Assembly (NCBI GenBank): GCA_002049455.2 | Contig: KV919235.1 | Span: 1 to 43,168, forward strand | Length of the DNA stretch: 43,168 bases | Source of the DNA: Porphyra umbilicalis | Lineage: Eukaryota; Rhodophyta; Bangiophyceae; Bangiales; Bangiaceae | Direction of reading: 5' to 3' | In this document: piece after piece, positions 6,988 to 17,624 of the stretch | Numbering within the stretch: position 1 is the stretch's first letter | Layout of the letters: each line of letters begins with the position of its first letter | Program-made: the position numbers and the translations under genes | The notes under the pieces: model-generated | Seen by the model: only the letters and a program-made list of their open reading frames with translations | What the model was told of the DNA's origin: nothing | Database searches by the model: none

Positions 6988-9711
6988 TCAGGCGAGGTAG
7001 TGGTACGTTTGGGACGCGCTGGCATCTCGCTCCAAGAACTCCCGCTCGATGAGGCTTTCAATCCGCTTGTTCAAGTCCGCCACCTTGAACGGAAACCGCA
7101 GTTGGGAGTAGAGCTCCGCAATGAGGTTGGCGTGCGTGAGCGTCCGCCGCGTCTTGAGGACGCGCACGATCGCCGCATCAACCTCACAGTGGCGTTCCAC
7201 AAACACCCGCTCTGTCGTCTGCAGGTCCTCCGCCGCCGACTCCTTGACCTGAATGGCATTGATCCTGATGCGCACCTGCCGGTTGGTGAAGCCCTTGTTC
7301 CACACAAAGAGGTCGTCCTTGCCGACGGTGTTACCCTTGGGGCGCTTGTGGAGCACCCGCGCCTTACCGCACGCCAGCGACAGCAGCGTGCGGTGGAGGT
7401 CTGCGTCGACCAGGCCGGTCGCTGAGGAAATGTTGTCCGCCGTCAACTCATCATTGTCGTTGAACAGCAGCAGCACAACCGTCTGGTAAAGCGACAGGGA
7501 GAGGATCTTGTCAGCGGCGGGGAAGCGCGCGCGGACCGTCGTCGACGCGTTGGAGTACTGCCAGGTGAGCTTGCGGCGGCTGTGCTTACCGACGTAAAAC
7601 TGCTTGAAGGTGTCGTGCAGGTCCGACAGCGTTTGCGGAAGGCGCAGCGGCGCCTGCGGCACGTGTGGCCAGTACGCGTGCGTCAGCACAAACACCGATA
7701 GCTCCACGTCCGATGTGCCGAGCGACGCGACGCTCCGCGCGTGTGTGCGGAAGGAGCGCACGGTCTCACGGGACACCTCCACGTCCCGGAACATGCCCTC
7801 GAGCTTGTTGTTGGTGCCGCACTCGGTCTTGAGTTTGGAAATCATCATCTTCTCCAAGTCGAGCGACGCTGACCTGCCGTGCAGCAACCGCTTGGCGAGG
7901 TCCTTCTTGTAAAACGCTTCAAAGATGTCCTTGCCGTGGATGAGGCGGAAGAGTGTCATGACCGCCTCAAGGGTGGCGTCGACCTCCTCGTCGGTGCGGC
8001 CCTTGTGGCCCGTCTTCAGCACACCGTCGACATACTTGGCGATGAGCTCGCCCGTCTTGTTTTGCCGGCTGTTAACGACTGCCTCGAGCGCGTCGCGGAC
8101 GGCGCGGGAGACAATCTCGCCGCCGCCAAACGCGTTTTGGACGAGGCCCTCGACGCGAGCGCGGAGGGAGACCAGCGACGACACCATGCTCGCGTCCTTG
8201 CCCTCCGCATTGACAATCTCCTTGCCAGCGTGCATCACGAACCGATTGAGAGCAGTCTTGATGCAATCCTGCGCGGGGCCGAGCACCGACGCCGCGCCCG
8301 GCGTAACGCCCGGCACTATTCTGTCCAGCGCCGCCTCGTCGGCGTTGCCAACGCCGCCGCCTCGCGCGGCGGTGCACGTCACCAACTCGGGCGTCGACGA
8401 AACGGGCACGTTGATGGGCAAGCCGTTGGCGTCGACACGGCCATACAGCGACCACAACCGCGCCAGGTCCACCACCCGGTCCTCGCTGCACAGCGCGTCA
8501 AAGCCTTTGACGAGCAGCGCCTGCACGTGGGTGGCGAGCAGGTGCCGCTCCGTGGTGGCAATCAGCGGCCGCCGCGTAGAGGCGTCCAGACTAGCCGTCA
8601 CCCGGTTGGCTTCCGACGACAGCCGCGCCTCTACGTGGCGGAGGTAGGTGGGGAGGTCCATCGAGTCGATCAGGCGGGCCGACTCAGACGCAAAGTAGTG
8701 GGCCGTCGAGGAGAGGAAGGGCACCTCAAACACCTTGGCGTACACCCCCACCGCAGACAGCATGGACGCGAGGGAGTGCACGAGGGACACGTCAATCGAG
8801 TCGCCGTCCCGCTCCCGCCGGACGACATCGAGCAGACCCGTCGAGATCCGCGCCGCCACCGACGGGCGCGACGCCAGGGCCGCGCGGAAAAGGCGCAACG
8901 ACAGGTCCCAAAGCGGCAGCACGTTGGCCGTCCCCGGCTGGGCGAGTACGTACCCCCGATCAAGGACGAGGAAGATGGCGCGGATGGTCGACATTTGCGC
9001 GCAGTGGGCCTCCCACGCACGGTTGGCGTCAGTGAGGAAGGAGCCGCTGTCGGCCGTCGCGGCAGCGGCCGCCTCCAGCGCCCCCACGACCGTCCCAATG
9101 TGCCTCTCCACCTCCACCGAGATGTGGTTGTAGAGCGCCGCCGCGTGGCCGTGGCGCACGCTGTCTTCGACCGCCCCAAAGAGCTCCTCAAGGGAGAACC
9201 CCTCCAACGCCGTCGCTGTCTGCACCGCCCGCACCGCGGGGCGCAGGCGGGTATCCCACGTGACCGCAAAAAAGGTGTCGGGGACGGCGGGCTTGCGCGC
9301 AAACGGGCGAATCTTCAACTTGCGCCGCGGCGCCGCCGCCGCGGCGCCGCCCCCGCCATTGCGCGACGCGCCATTGCGGCCGCCACGGACGCCATCCTGG
9401 GATCCGAGTGCGCCAGACAGGGAGCGGGACGCCATGGGAGTCGCGTCGCGGCCGGCCTGGGCGGCCGTCGGCGGCCGGTCACTGCCGCCCTCCCCGCCGC
9501 CCGACCGCCCCGAGTCCAGACGCGAGCGCTTTGGGGCCGACGCGAGGCTGCTGGAAGCGGGAGCAACGTCCCGCCCCCCCGCGGCGCCGCTGCCGCTGCC
9601 GCCGCCACCGCCGTGCGCCGGCGCCACGGCGGTCCGGTCCGCGAGCGCCCCCGCCTCGGCCGCCGACTCACAGGTGTTGCGGCTCGCCTTTCGCTTGTAA
9701 AATGACGACAT
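6988..9711 (-). CDS. CUL4: Cullin-4 scaffold of CRL4 ubiquitin ligase
   Basis: Scaffold of the nuclear CUL4-DDB1-RBX1 E3 ligases acting in DNA repair, replication licensing and chromatin control. The protein has 907 residues from ATG 9711 (MSSFYKRKASRN); an upstream in-frame TTG at 9777 is not a credible start. Residues 1-140 are disordered, Gly/Ala/Arg-rich, with PKRSRLD as a likely nuclear signal. Three cullin-repeat helices follow (near FSLEELFGAVEDSVRHGHAAAL), then the cullin homology domain (KLKTECG, FVGKHSRRKLTW-like block, CGKARVLHKRPKG). The C-terminal winged helix holds IVRVLKTRRTL, whose Lys (K853) lies 55 residues from the end, the same distance as the neddylated Lys of human CUL4A. 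ETTERVF-like sequence and the YHYLA end favour CUL4 over CUL1 or CUL3. One uninterrupted reading frame. Confidence 0.95.
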   Translation of the reverse strand: MSSFYKRKASRNTCESAAEAGALADRTAVAPAHGGGGGSGSGAAGGRDVAPASSSLASAPKRSRLDSGRSGGGEGGSDRPPTAAQAGRDATPMASRSLSGALGSQDGVRGGRNGASRNGGGGAAAAAPRRKLKIRPFARKPAVPDTFFAVTWDTRLRPAVRAVQTATALEGFSLEELFGAVEDSVRHGHAAALYNHISVEVERHIGTVVGALEAAAAATADSGSFLTDANRAWEAHCAQMSTIRAIFLVLDRGYVLAQPGTANVLPLWDLSLRLFRAALASRPSVAARISTGLLDVVRRERDGDSIDVSLVHSLASMLSAVGVYAKVFEVPFLSSTAHYFASESARLIDSMDLPTYLRHVEARLSSEANRVTASLDASTRRPLIATTERHLLATHVQALLVKGFDALCSEDRVVDLARLWSLYGRVDANGLPINVPVSSTPELVTCTAARGGGVGNADEAALDRIVPGVTPGAASVLGPAQDCIKTALNRFVMHAGKEIVNAEGKDASMVSSLVSLRARVEGLVQNAFGGGEIVSRAVRDALEAVVNSRQNKTGELIAKYVDGVLKTGHKGRTDEEVDATLEAVMTLFRLIHGKDIFEAFYKKDLAKRLLHGRSASLDLEKMMISKLKTECGTNNKLEGMFRDVEVSRETVRSFRTHARSVASLGTSDVELSVFVLTHAYWPHVPQAPLRLPQTLSDLHDTFKQFYVGKHSRRKLTWQYSNASTTVRARFPAADKILSLSLYQTVVLLLFNDNDELTADNISSATGLVDADLHRTLLSLACGKARVLHKRPKGNTVGKDDLFVWNKGFTNRQVRIRINAIQVKESAAEDLQTTERVFVERHCEVDAAIVRVLKTRRTLTHANLIAELYSQLRFPFKVADLNKRIESLIEREFLERDASASQTYHYLA

Positions 9712-12180
9712 AGAGCAGCGGCGGGCACGATCAAAGGGGAGAAGCGGGGCGTGGCTCACCCCGACTGGCGGGTGCAAGGCCGCTCACCCGCGGGGGTGGT
9801 GGCGTCCCGCCGGCCGAAACCAAAAAACCGACGGGGCGAGGCCCCGGGCGGCGCACTCGCCGGCCCAGCCAATGAAGAAATGACGGGCGAGAAATGATAG
9901 CAGCAGCCCCCGCCGTGCACAGCACGTTGTCAAATTGGGTCACGGAGAACTTAAAATATATGCGAACCGTGAGAGGTCGTGAGAGAAATGTTTTTCCATG
10001 CAGCAAACCTCGTGACACCATCCTCGCAAATGTCGCTGTGTCGATCTCTAAAAGGCTCTGTCTGAGAAGGCTTTCTGACACCCCCAGAGACCTTCTTACC
10101 CCACCCACCTGGTCACCCCTACCCATGTGCGTACTCGTCTACTCCCAATAGCTGCGGGCACCGCCCAACCACGGACACTTGTGCTTGCCTCCTTTCCTGT
10201 CCTCTCCCACTCCTTTCTCCTGCTGGCAGGGGGGGGGGGGCGAGGGGGGCTGCACATACATGCCGAGGGGGTCGGGGAGGATGGGGGCGCAAACGGTGTC
10301 GCTAGAGTGGGACGGCTGCTGGCATTGCCGTGCAGAGCTCTGGCAGGGTCATGGGGCAGGTCCTCCTTGCGCGATCAAACGGCACCCTTCACACCCAGTT
10401 CAAGGCAGACTTGGCGTACACAGTATGCATTCTTGCGGGCACATGGAGACCTCTGCTCGGACGCCTCACCGTCGTAGCTTGTGTCAGCCAGACTTTGTTC
10501 AGTACCTGTTGGCATGATAGTCTGCTACCAATGGGGACCCAGGATGCGCCCCCGGTCAACCGGGCAGCCAACCAGCGGGCTGGAAAACGTCAAGCCTTGT
10601 GCTTGGGGATAGCGGGGCGATTAATAATAATTCGAAGTGCTGGGCGGCGCCAATGCGCGCCCTCGGCATGTGTGCAGGTGACTGCCATGCTGCCCCCAGC
10701 CCCGCTCCTGGCTGCCGCCCAAGTGCACAAGTGCTGCCAACATCCCCGCTCGCTCTCCTGGCCGACCGCTCGGCCCACCCTCCTGGCGGACCGCCCCGCC
10801 CACCCTCTGGTCGACCGCCCCACCCACCCTCCTGGCCGGAAGCCCCGGCCACCCTCTGTTCGATCGCCCCGCCCACCCTCCTGCCGACCGCCCTCGTTCC
10901 TGTCGTATTCTTATCTGCATCCCCTCCATCCCACGCATTCTCTCCAGCTCGCACGGGGGCGGGGGGGAGTCACTCTACGACGGGCCGGACGACGTTTGCA
11001 GTCGCTGGACTAGTGGTGGTGGCGATTGGGTGGGGATCCACACTGGCGCAGTGTGGATAGTGTGACGCGCGCGGTGGGTGGGTGGTGGATGGGTTGGATG
11101 AACTGACCACGTACTTCTTTTTCGTGTTCGCTCGCCCGTCCCCCATGTATCCTTACCATGCATATGTGCGATGGCTTCCTCTTTCTTGGCTTCTGTTTCT
11201 TTGCAAACCAATGGGTGTTGCTGACATCGAAGTCGAGTACCTTGTGTCATACGCACATGCATGCGTGGTGTCCGCGAGTCGCTGACATGGTGAGCTTGCT
11301 GTTGTCCGGTGGCCTGTAGCTCTGTCAGAGTTTGCGGCTGTGTGCAGTTAGCTACATGTCTGCGTGACTCTGTAGCACACCGTGGCTTTCTTATCGATTT
11401 CGTGTCTGCTCTGCCACCCGTGCCCGCGCCGAGCAACAATAAAGCGACCGTGTCTTTCAATGCATCTTTGGCATGTATCCTCAATGCTGGCCGGTGTCAC
11501 ATCCTTTCCTCCGTCAGGGTCTTGCTCCACTTCTTCCCCGAGACCTCCGAGGGATCATTGCGGCGAGTCTCGCAACATATGTCTCGAAGGATGTGAACTT
11601 CTCCTTAAAGATTGGGCAAAGAGGAGTTATGTACTCATTTTCGATCTCTCTCTGAACGCAAAGGGGTCGAGCAGCAATACGGTTCGGCCTTGTTGCAGAT
11701 ACCTTGGAACCTGACACGAGATTTCATCAACGCGCTGTGTGAGGAACGCGTGGCAAGCACCAGCAACGGGGGCGGCGACCGTCACCACAAGCCCAGCGTG
11801 AAGCGACGCGAACGACCGTGGTTGCTGTCGTGCCGGCTGGCTGTTTCCAACCGTACTTGAGCTTGAATCGGGCTCGAGGAAATACGTGCCAACGGAGGTG
11901 CACCCCAATTACATTGTCACTGATTGAGCGAATAGTGTGACTGCGCCACTCCATCGTTCTTTCGCAAGCTGAAGTTTAAGCGTGGAACACGTGTTCCACC
12001 TCGACTGACGCTTGAAGCAAGACCCACCATCCTTTCTTGTGCGACTCTGCGTACCGCTGTGCAGCGGTCTGGCCATTGCCGGCCGCCGCAACGCCGTAGA
12101 GCCTCCTCCACATCAACGCCCTCGACGCTCCAGTCTCTGGCCGCTGCACACCAGCGTCTCCTTCCGTCAACGTTGGGAGT
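9712..12180. other. Intergenic region between CUL4 and TRIP4-like genes
   Basis: No protein or RNA gene recognised over 2.5 kb. A TATA-like aaatatat lies near 9954-9961, about 245 bases upstream of the CUL4 ATG, and a minisatellite at 10760-10890. Short open frames show no family signature. An AATAAA-like caataaag near 11437 could belong to an unrecognised transcript. Confidence 0.5.
10760..10890. repeat. 24/25-bp minisatellite
   Basis: The core cccaccctc recurs near 10774, 10799, 10824, 10848 and 10872, with gaccgccccgcccaccctcc-type units. Confidence 0.75.
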
Positions 12181-12355
12181 ATGGTTGGCGGCGGCCGCGG
12201 CAGGGGTGCCTGGGGCCGCGGCGGCGGCAGCGGCGGCAGCGGTGGCAGCGGCGGCAGCGGCGGCGGCGGTAGCCGCGGCGGTGGCCGCGGCGGCCGCGGC
12301 GGCAGCGGACGCGGCGGCGGCTCCCGCAATAGCGGTGGGGGGGGAGGAGGCCGCC

Positions 12356-12392
<37 letters not shown>

Positions 12393-12827
12393 CCGCGGCC
12401 GGGATCGCACCGCCCTCCGCGACGAGGTGGCCGACGGCCGGGGCGTTGCCGCCGACGCGGCGGCCGCGTCGCCCCCCCCCCCTCTTGCGACGGCCCCATC
12501 ACGCCCGTGGCGATGGAGGCGTGGTTTGCCGCCGGCCTCGCGGCGCTCGGGTGGGCGGAGCTCGGCGGCGCCTACGCCTACGTGTCGGCCGTCGACGGGC
12601 CGACCGCATCCGACTACCTGGCGTCCCTCCTCGGCCACACCCCGACGGCGCTGGCGTTTATCGAGCAGTACCTCTCCCACCGCCGGCGGCTGGTGGTGGG
12701 GGGCGCCGCCGCCGCCGCCCGCGCCGCGGGGGGGGGGCGCCGCCCGCCGCGCTGCCGTCGGTCGACGGGGCGGCCGCCAGGGGCGCCGCCGCCGCCACCC
12801 TGCCGCGGCGATCACGTGGCGGCAGCA

Positions 12828-12858
<31 letters not shown>

Positions 12859-13249
12859 GGGCGCCGCTGCCCCCCCCCCCCCCCACCCCCCCCCACCGCC
12901 GCGCCGCCGACGCCCGCCGCCGCCGCCGCCGCGCGCGCGGCGGCGGCAACGACCGCCCTCCGCGCGGCCATCCGCGGGTGGCAAGCGGACGGGCGCCCCC
13001 TCAACTGCCTCGCCTGCGGGTGGGTGCACACCGTCCCCAACGCCCGCGGCGTGTGCCTCTTTTGTGGCGCACCCCTGCTCGGCGACGGGGCGACCGCCGA
13101 GGCGCTCGCGGCGGCGCCGCACCCGCTCGCGGGGGGGGCACCCCAACGCCGGCGGCGGCGGCGGTCGCCCGCGTGGCCGTCGCGCGCGTCGGCGCCGCCG
13201 CGCCGGGGGGGGGGGGGACCCCGTCGACGCCGTCGACGCTGGTGCGGAA

Positions 13250-13300
<51 letters not shown>

Positions 13301-13741
13301 GTGCCGGCGGGTGTGGCGGCACCGGGGGCGGGGGCGGCGGGGGCGCTGCCAGAGCTCGCCGGCGCGGGCTTGGCCGGCGCCGCCGCGCCGGCGGTGAGCG
13401 AGGAGGACTTTTGGGGGTCGGCCGTGGGGGGGGCGCCGCTGGCGGCGGTGCCGCCGGCGGTGCCGGCCGCCGAGACGGCAACGGCGGCTGGGGCGGCCGC
13501 CGGCGGCCGCCGGCGGCAGGGGCGCGGGGGCAGTGCCGCCGCCGCCGCCGCGGCGGCGGCGGCGGCGTCGGCGGCGTCGGCGGTGCGACCGCCGACCGTG
13601 TCCCGGGGGGGCGGCGCGAGCACCGGCGCGTTGGCCAATGCCGGCCTCGGCGCGCCGCCGCCCCGGTTTTTGGTGACGCCCGCGGGGTTGGCGGCGTTGA
13701 TGGGGGCGGCGGCGCGGGCGCCGCGGCTGGACGTGGCGTGA
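12181..13741 (+). CDS. ASC-1/TRIP4-like zinc-finger protein, frame broken at G/C runs
   Basis: TRIP4 (ASC-1) is the zinc-finger subunit of the complex that splits collided ribosomes and coactivates transcription. ATG 12181 opens a Gly/Arg RGG-like N-terminus to about 12470. After a C run (about 12472-12484) another frame gives CDGPITPVAMEAWFAAGL and about 55 residues (to SHRR, near 12685) resembling the N-terminal ASC-1 helical domain, with ATG 12513 as a possible alternative start. A third segment (about 12950-13130) holds ADGRPLNCLACGWVHTV and CLFCGAPL, a CX2C-X12-CX2C finger like the TRIP4 C2HC5 zinc finger, but without the upstream C/H ligands. The last part, after G runs near 13131 and 13207, returns to a frame ending at TGA 13741. 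All three plus frames are open here, so joins are inferred from domain similarity. Domain identity is moderately secure; the full model is not. Confidence 0.55.
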
Positions 13742-14024
13742 CGCGCCGGCGGGGGGACGTTGGCAGTCGGCGGCGTTGCGCGCAGGGTGGGGCGCCGCGG
13801 CTGGTGGTGGTCGGTTTGCCCGGGGGCCGCCCCGCGTGCCGTGTGGCAGAGCACCGTGCACGGTGGGCGGGCGGGCGTGGTGGGTGTCGCGCGGAGCCGC
13901 ACCTGGCACTCGGGCAAAGAACGAAAAAAAGCAAAAGAGCACTGATCAGCCGTTTCATCAAGCTGGCATGCCAACCAACCACCTCGCCCGCATCCTACCC
14001 GCCCCGTCCCGCCCGGCACGTGCT
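13742..14024. other. Short convergent intergenic gap
   Basis: The 3' ends of the TRIP4-like (+) and PurE-PurC (-) genes face each other across about 280 bp. No gene seen. Confidence 0.5.
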
Positions 14025-15686
14025 CTACCGACCGAGCGCTGCCCGCACCGTCGCCGAGTCGGCCGACGGCCCAAACGCAAACGCCTTGCCCGTGATGATC
14101 TCGTAGAGCATCACGTAACGGCGGGAGAGCTCGTCGACCAGGTCCGCGGGCGCCTCGGGCAGCACCGCGTCCTTGTACGGGTCGCACGCGTCGGCAAACC
14201 ACAGCCGCAAAAACTCCTTGTCGATATTCTCCGGCTCCGACCCGGCCGCCATCCGCGCGCCGTACGTGGCGGCGACCCAGTAGCGCGACGAGTCGGGAGT
14301 GTGGATCTCGTCAATGAGCCGGATGGTCCCGTCCGAGTCGCGCCCAAACTCGTACTTGGTGTCGACGAGGATCAGGCCGCGCTCGGCGGCGAGCGCCTGG
14401 CCGCGGGCAAAGAGCGCGAGCGCCGCGTTGGTGCACGTGTCCGCGTCCGCCTGGGACATGAGGCCGAGGGAGACAATGTCGGTCGGGGAAATGGGCACGT
14501 CCCCCGCATCGTCCTTGGTCGTCGGCGTCAGCACGTTGGCGTCGAGCTTTTGGTTCTTGATGAGGCCCTCTGGGAGGTTGAGCCCGCAATAGTTGCGCGA
14601 GCCCGCCGCGTAGTTCTTCCACAGCGACGTCTCCGTCGAGCCCGTGATGTAGCCACGCACGACAAACTCGACGGGGAAGGGCTCGCACTTGCGCGCGAGC
14701 AGCGCGTTGGGGTGCGGCGTGGAGATCATGTGGTTGGGGATAATGTCCTCCGTGACGGAAAACCAGTAGGCGGACGTCAGGTTGAGGACTTGCCCCTTGT
14801 ACGGCACCGCCGCGAGGACGCGGTCAAACGCCGACTGGCGGTCGGTCGTCACGAGCAGCAGCGTCTCGCTGTCCATGACGTACGCGTCGCGGACCTTGCC
14901 GCTGCGCGAGGAGATGCCGACGCCGAGGTCCGACTCGATCATGCACGACCCGTCCGCGCCCGACCGGCGCGCCGCAATTTGGGGCAGGTACGTCCGCGAC
15001 TGCGTGTCGGCATCGTCAAAGAACAGGCGGTCGCGGTTGGCCTTTTGGAGCGCCCCGACCTTGGCCGCCATCGCCCCGTCCGTGACGCCGAGGATCTTGG
15101 CGGCGAGCAGCGCCGCCCCCGACGGGTCGAGGATCAGCGCCGGCGCGACGCCCGACGGCATGCGGATCGAGGAGTAGAGGTCCGCCCCGCCAAACGCGTC
15201 CGAGTAGGGCGGGCACGAAATGACCGGCGCGGTGACGGCGCAGTCGAGCATGCCCGACAGGGCGTTGGAGCGCCCGGCCACGGCCACGTACACCTTGGGC
15301 CGCCCGTCCGCCTCGTAGGCGCGGAGCATCGTCAGCAGGCGCTCGGGCGTCTTGTGGGCAGAGGAGATGTGGAGCTCCGCGCGGATGCCAAACTTGGCCA
15401 ACTCCTCCCCAATCTTTTGGCAGCGGGGGAGGTCCGCCTTGGAGCCCATGAGCACCGGCACGACGGGCTCCTTGGAGCCCCCGTCGGTGGCGGCCATGGA
15501 GACGACGCGCGGCCGCGCAGCGGCGGCCACAGCGGGGCGAACCGTCGCCGGGGCGCGGGCACCGGCGACGGGGGTGCCGACAAAGGCACTCGCCGACGGC
15601 CGGGTGCACCGCCCCGGCCGCACCGACGGCGCCACGAGGGTGGACGCCGCCGACAGGCCGCCGGCAACAAACGCCGGGAAGGCCAT
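14025..15686 (-). CDS. Plastid-type bifunctional AIR carboxylase-SAICAR synthase (PurE-PurC fusion)
   Basis: Catalyses two consecutive steps of de novo purine synthesis: AIR to CAIR, then CAIR plus aspartate and ATP to SAICAR. ATG 15686 (MAFPAFVAGGLSAAST) gives 553 residues; an in-frame TTG at 15770 is not credible. Residues 1-65 are Ala/Ser/Arg-rich with Phe close to the start, like a red-algal plastid transit peptide. PurE spans about 74-202: VPVLMGSKADL, SAHKTPE, AVAGRSNALSG, ISCPPYSDAFGG. The AGRSN motif marks class II PurE, which uses CO2 directly and needs no PurK. PurC spans about 255-553: SRSGKVRDAY (ATP-binding), DRQSAFDRVL, PHPNALLARKCEPFPVEFVVRGY. Animal PAICS has the opposite order (PurC-PurE). 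Continuous frame and clear motifs. Confidence 0.93.
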   Translation of the reverse strand: MAFPAFVAGGLSAASTLVAPSVRPGRCTRPSASAFVGTPVAGARAPATVRPAVAAAARPRVVSMAATDGGSKEPVVPVLMGSKADLPRCQKIGEELAKFGIRAELHISSAHKTPERLLTMLRAYEADGRPKVYVAVAGRSNALSGMLDCAVTAPVISCPPYSDAFGGADLYSSIRMPSGVAPALILDPSGAALLAAKILGVTDGAMAAKVGALQKANRDRLFFDDADTQSRTYLPQIAARRSGADGSCMIESDLGVGISSRSGKVRDAYVMDSETLLLVTTDRQSAFDRVLAAVPYKGQVLNLTSAYWFSVTEDIIPNHMISTPHPNALLARKCEPFPVEFVVRGYITGSTETSLWKNYAAGSRNYCGLNLPEGLIKNQKLDANVLTPTTKDDAGDVPISPTDIVSLGLMSQADADTCTNAALALFARGQALAAERGLILVDTKYEFGRDSDGTIRLIDEIHTPDSSRYWVAATYGARMAAGSEPENIDKEFLRLWFADACDPYKDAVLPEAPADLVDELSRRYVMLYEIITGKAFAFGPSADSATVRAALGR

Positions 15687-16889
15687 GGCGTCGATGATGG
15701 GGCAGCGGCCAAGAACAAAACAGAAGAGACAAGACTCGGTCACACGGCGCGGGCACGTGTGCAAAGGCAATGGAGAGCGAGGGCCGGAACGGTGCCGACG
15801 GTGGAGTACGATGGACGACGTCGACAGGGCCTGCGCCGAGAAGAGACCTGCGCCGGCGATGCATTCGGAGGCCCCCCACTGCCCTGATCTGAGCCCCGTT
15901 GGCTGGTTAATATCCGGCGGCGGGCCAATGGGCGGCCGACCCCTCGCGGATCAAGGGCGACGGCGCCGCAGTTCGAAACCGCTCTCGAGCAAGCCCGCCA
16001 TTCGTGGGTGCCATTGGTCAGTCCCCAAAAGGCAAAGAGCCTCGCTCCTTCAAAGGGGGGGCGACTTTACAGACAACCAAACGAGATACGAGAAATAAAT
16101 TCCCTTTGATAAAAATCATTCGATGACCATGAATGCACGTCGCTCTCCCACCGCCTCCACGCAGGGGCCACGGTGGTTTTGGGCCACTGGTTCCGCCGCG
16201 CGACGCAACGGCCACCGCTGCGGGTCTCGCCGCGCAGAGTCCCCACGGGACACGCCTACGCACAAGGACGAGGGGTTCCGTCACGTGTGGGCGACTGGGC
16301 GACCAAAGCGCGTCGCCGCGGGGATGCAGCCGGTCGCGCCCCCGGCTCTGCCCGCGCCGAGCAGACGACGCGGCTCCTTTCCTTTTCTGCCCGTGCGCCG
16401 TTGGCGTTTCCAGTCGCAACCGCGTGTATCTACGCCATGGATGCGGCGCCCCCGCATGTCACACCGGTCGACACTGCCACCCCCGGGACGATGCATCCCG
16501 GCGGGTGGCCGCCGGCCCGGCCGGGTCGGCCGAATAAATGCACGGCCCGCCGCGCGGCCGGGGGGGCCGCTCGTCCCCACCGGGACGGGGCGCCACGGCG
16601 CGCCCGCGGCGCCCGGCCGGCCAAGTGCTCTGCGCCCGCCGCCGGGCGGGGGGGCCCCAGATTGGGGCGCCGGGCCCCCCCCCCGCCCCATGCGCCCACA
16701 CCGCCGCCCCGACGCTGCCGCGGCGCCGCCCGCCACGCGGCGGCGCGGCGGGCGCGCCGCGCGGCGTCGGCGGGCCGCTGCATTCCCCCCCCCCCGCCCG
16801 GGCGGCTCGGATCTCGGGCGGCGGGCTGCTCGCCGCCGCCGCCGCCCGCCCGCGCGTGTGCCTTTCCGTGGCGCGACCACACACCCGCA

Positions 16890-16920
<31 letters not shown>

Positions 16921-17624
16921 TGACGTTTCCGGCGGATGGGCCCCGGCGGCGCCCTTGCCCCCCTCCTCCCCTGGTGCTCGTGGTCGAGGGCGCGCGCGCC
17001 CTGGCGCGCGTTTGCGTTTTGGGTTGCCCCGCGGCGGTGGCCTGCACTCCCCACCGCCGGTCTGGCGGCAGGCCGCCCGCCCCGCCGGGCCGGCGCGCCA
17101 CCCGGCGGGGAACGCCGGCGCACAGACGCCACCGGCCGTGATGCGGGGGGGGGGATCCCCCCGCCGTCTGGCGGGCGGGCGGCGCCCCGGCCGCCGCACT
17201 GGGAAGCGGCAGCGCCCCAGTAACGTGAGCCGCCGCGGGCAGGAGGGGGAGGGGGGGACGGGCGCGATGACCTGGCCACGGTGAACGTCCGTCGGGGAAT
17301 ACAAGAAGGGGGTGGCGGGCGGGCGTGGTCTCGGTCTCCTCTCGCACCATCGCCACCAGCCCTGCCGCCACCCGTGTCCATTGCTTGACGGCCATCCCGT
17401 CGCTGCCGTGGTCATCCTCTCTTGCCTGCCGCTCCGCATCACTACCCGACTTTGCCCTGTCTCGCCAGCCCGCCAGCCTACTCTGTCTTTTGCCTCCCGC
17501 TCCCACCACCGCCACTGCTGCTGCTGCTGCCAAAGCCGCCGCCGCCGTCGCCGCCGCCGCCGCCGCAGCCAGCGCCACAGCTGCTGTCACCTCTGCGACC
17601 GCTCGCCGCCGTTGCCCCCCCACC
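15687..17624. other. Divergent GC-rich intergenic region
   Basis: Lies between the PurE-PurC (-) and Cys-rich (+) starts. CCAAT-type motifs occur near 15924-15928 (ccaat) and 16012-16016 (attgg). From about 16500 to 17250 composition is extreme, with many C and G runs and short palindromes such as gggcgcgcgcgccc. Long open frames here exist on several strands at once, are Arg/Pro/Ala-rich, and match no family I know, so none is annotated. Confidence 0.5.

Noticed and set aside
7879..9705. Long plus-strand open frame opposite CUL4
   Set aside because: Arg/His-rich shadow frame from high GC3 of the cullin gene; no family signature.
11976..13982. 668-residue minus-strand frame over the TRIP4-like region
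   Set aside because: Pro/Arg repeats only; the plus strand holds the zinc finger and helical domain.
13776..15887. Long plus-strand open frame opposite PurE-PurC
   Set aside because: Antisense shadow of a clearly conserved enzyme gene.
15966..15990. gttcgaaac motif resembling a tRNA T-loop
   Set aside because: Flanking bases do not form a T-stem.
15740..17380. Several overlapping open frames in the GC-rich divergent region
   Set aside because: Open on both strands at once, Arg/Pro/Ala-biased, no motif; typical of very GC-rich non-coding DNA.
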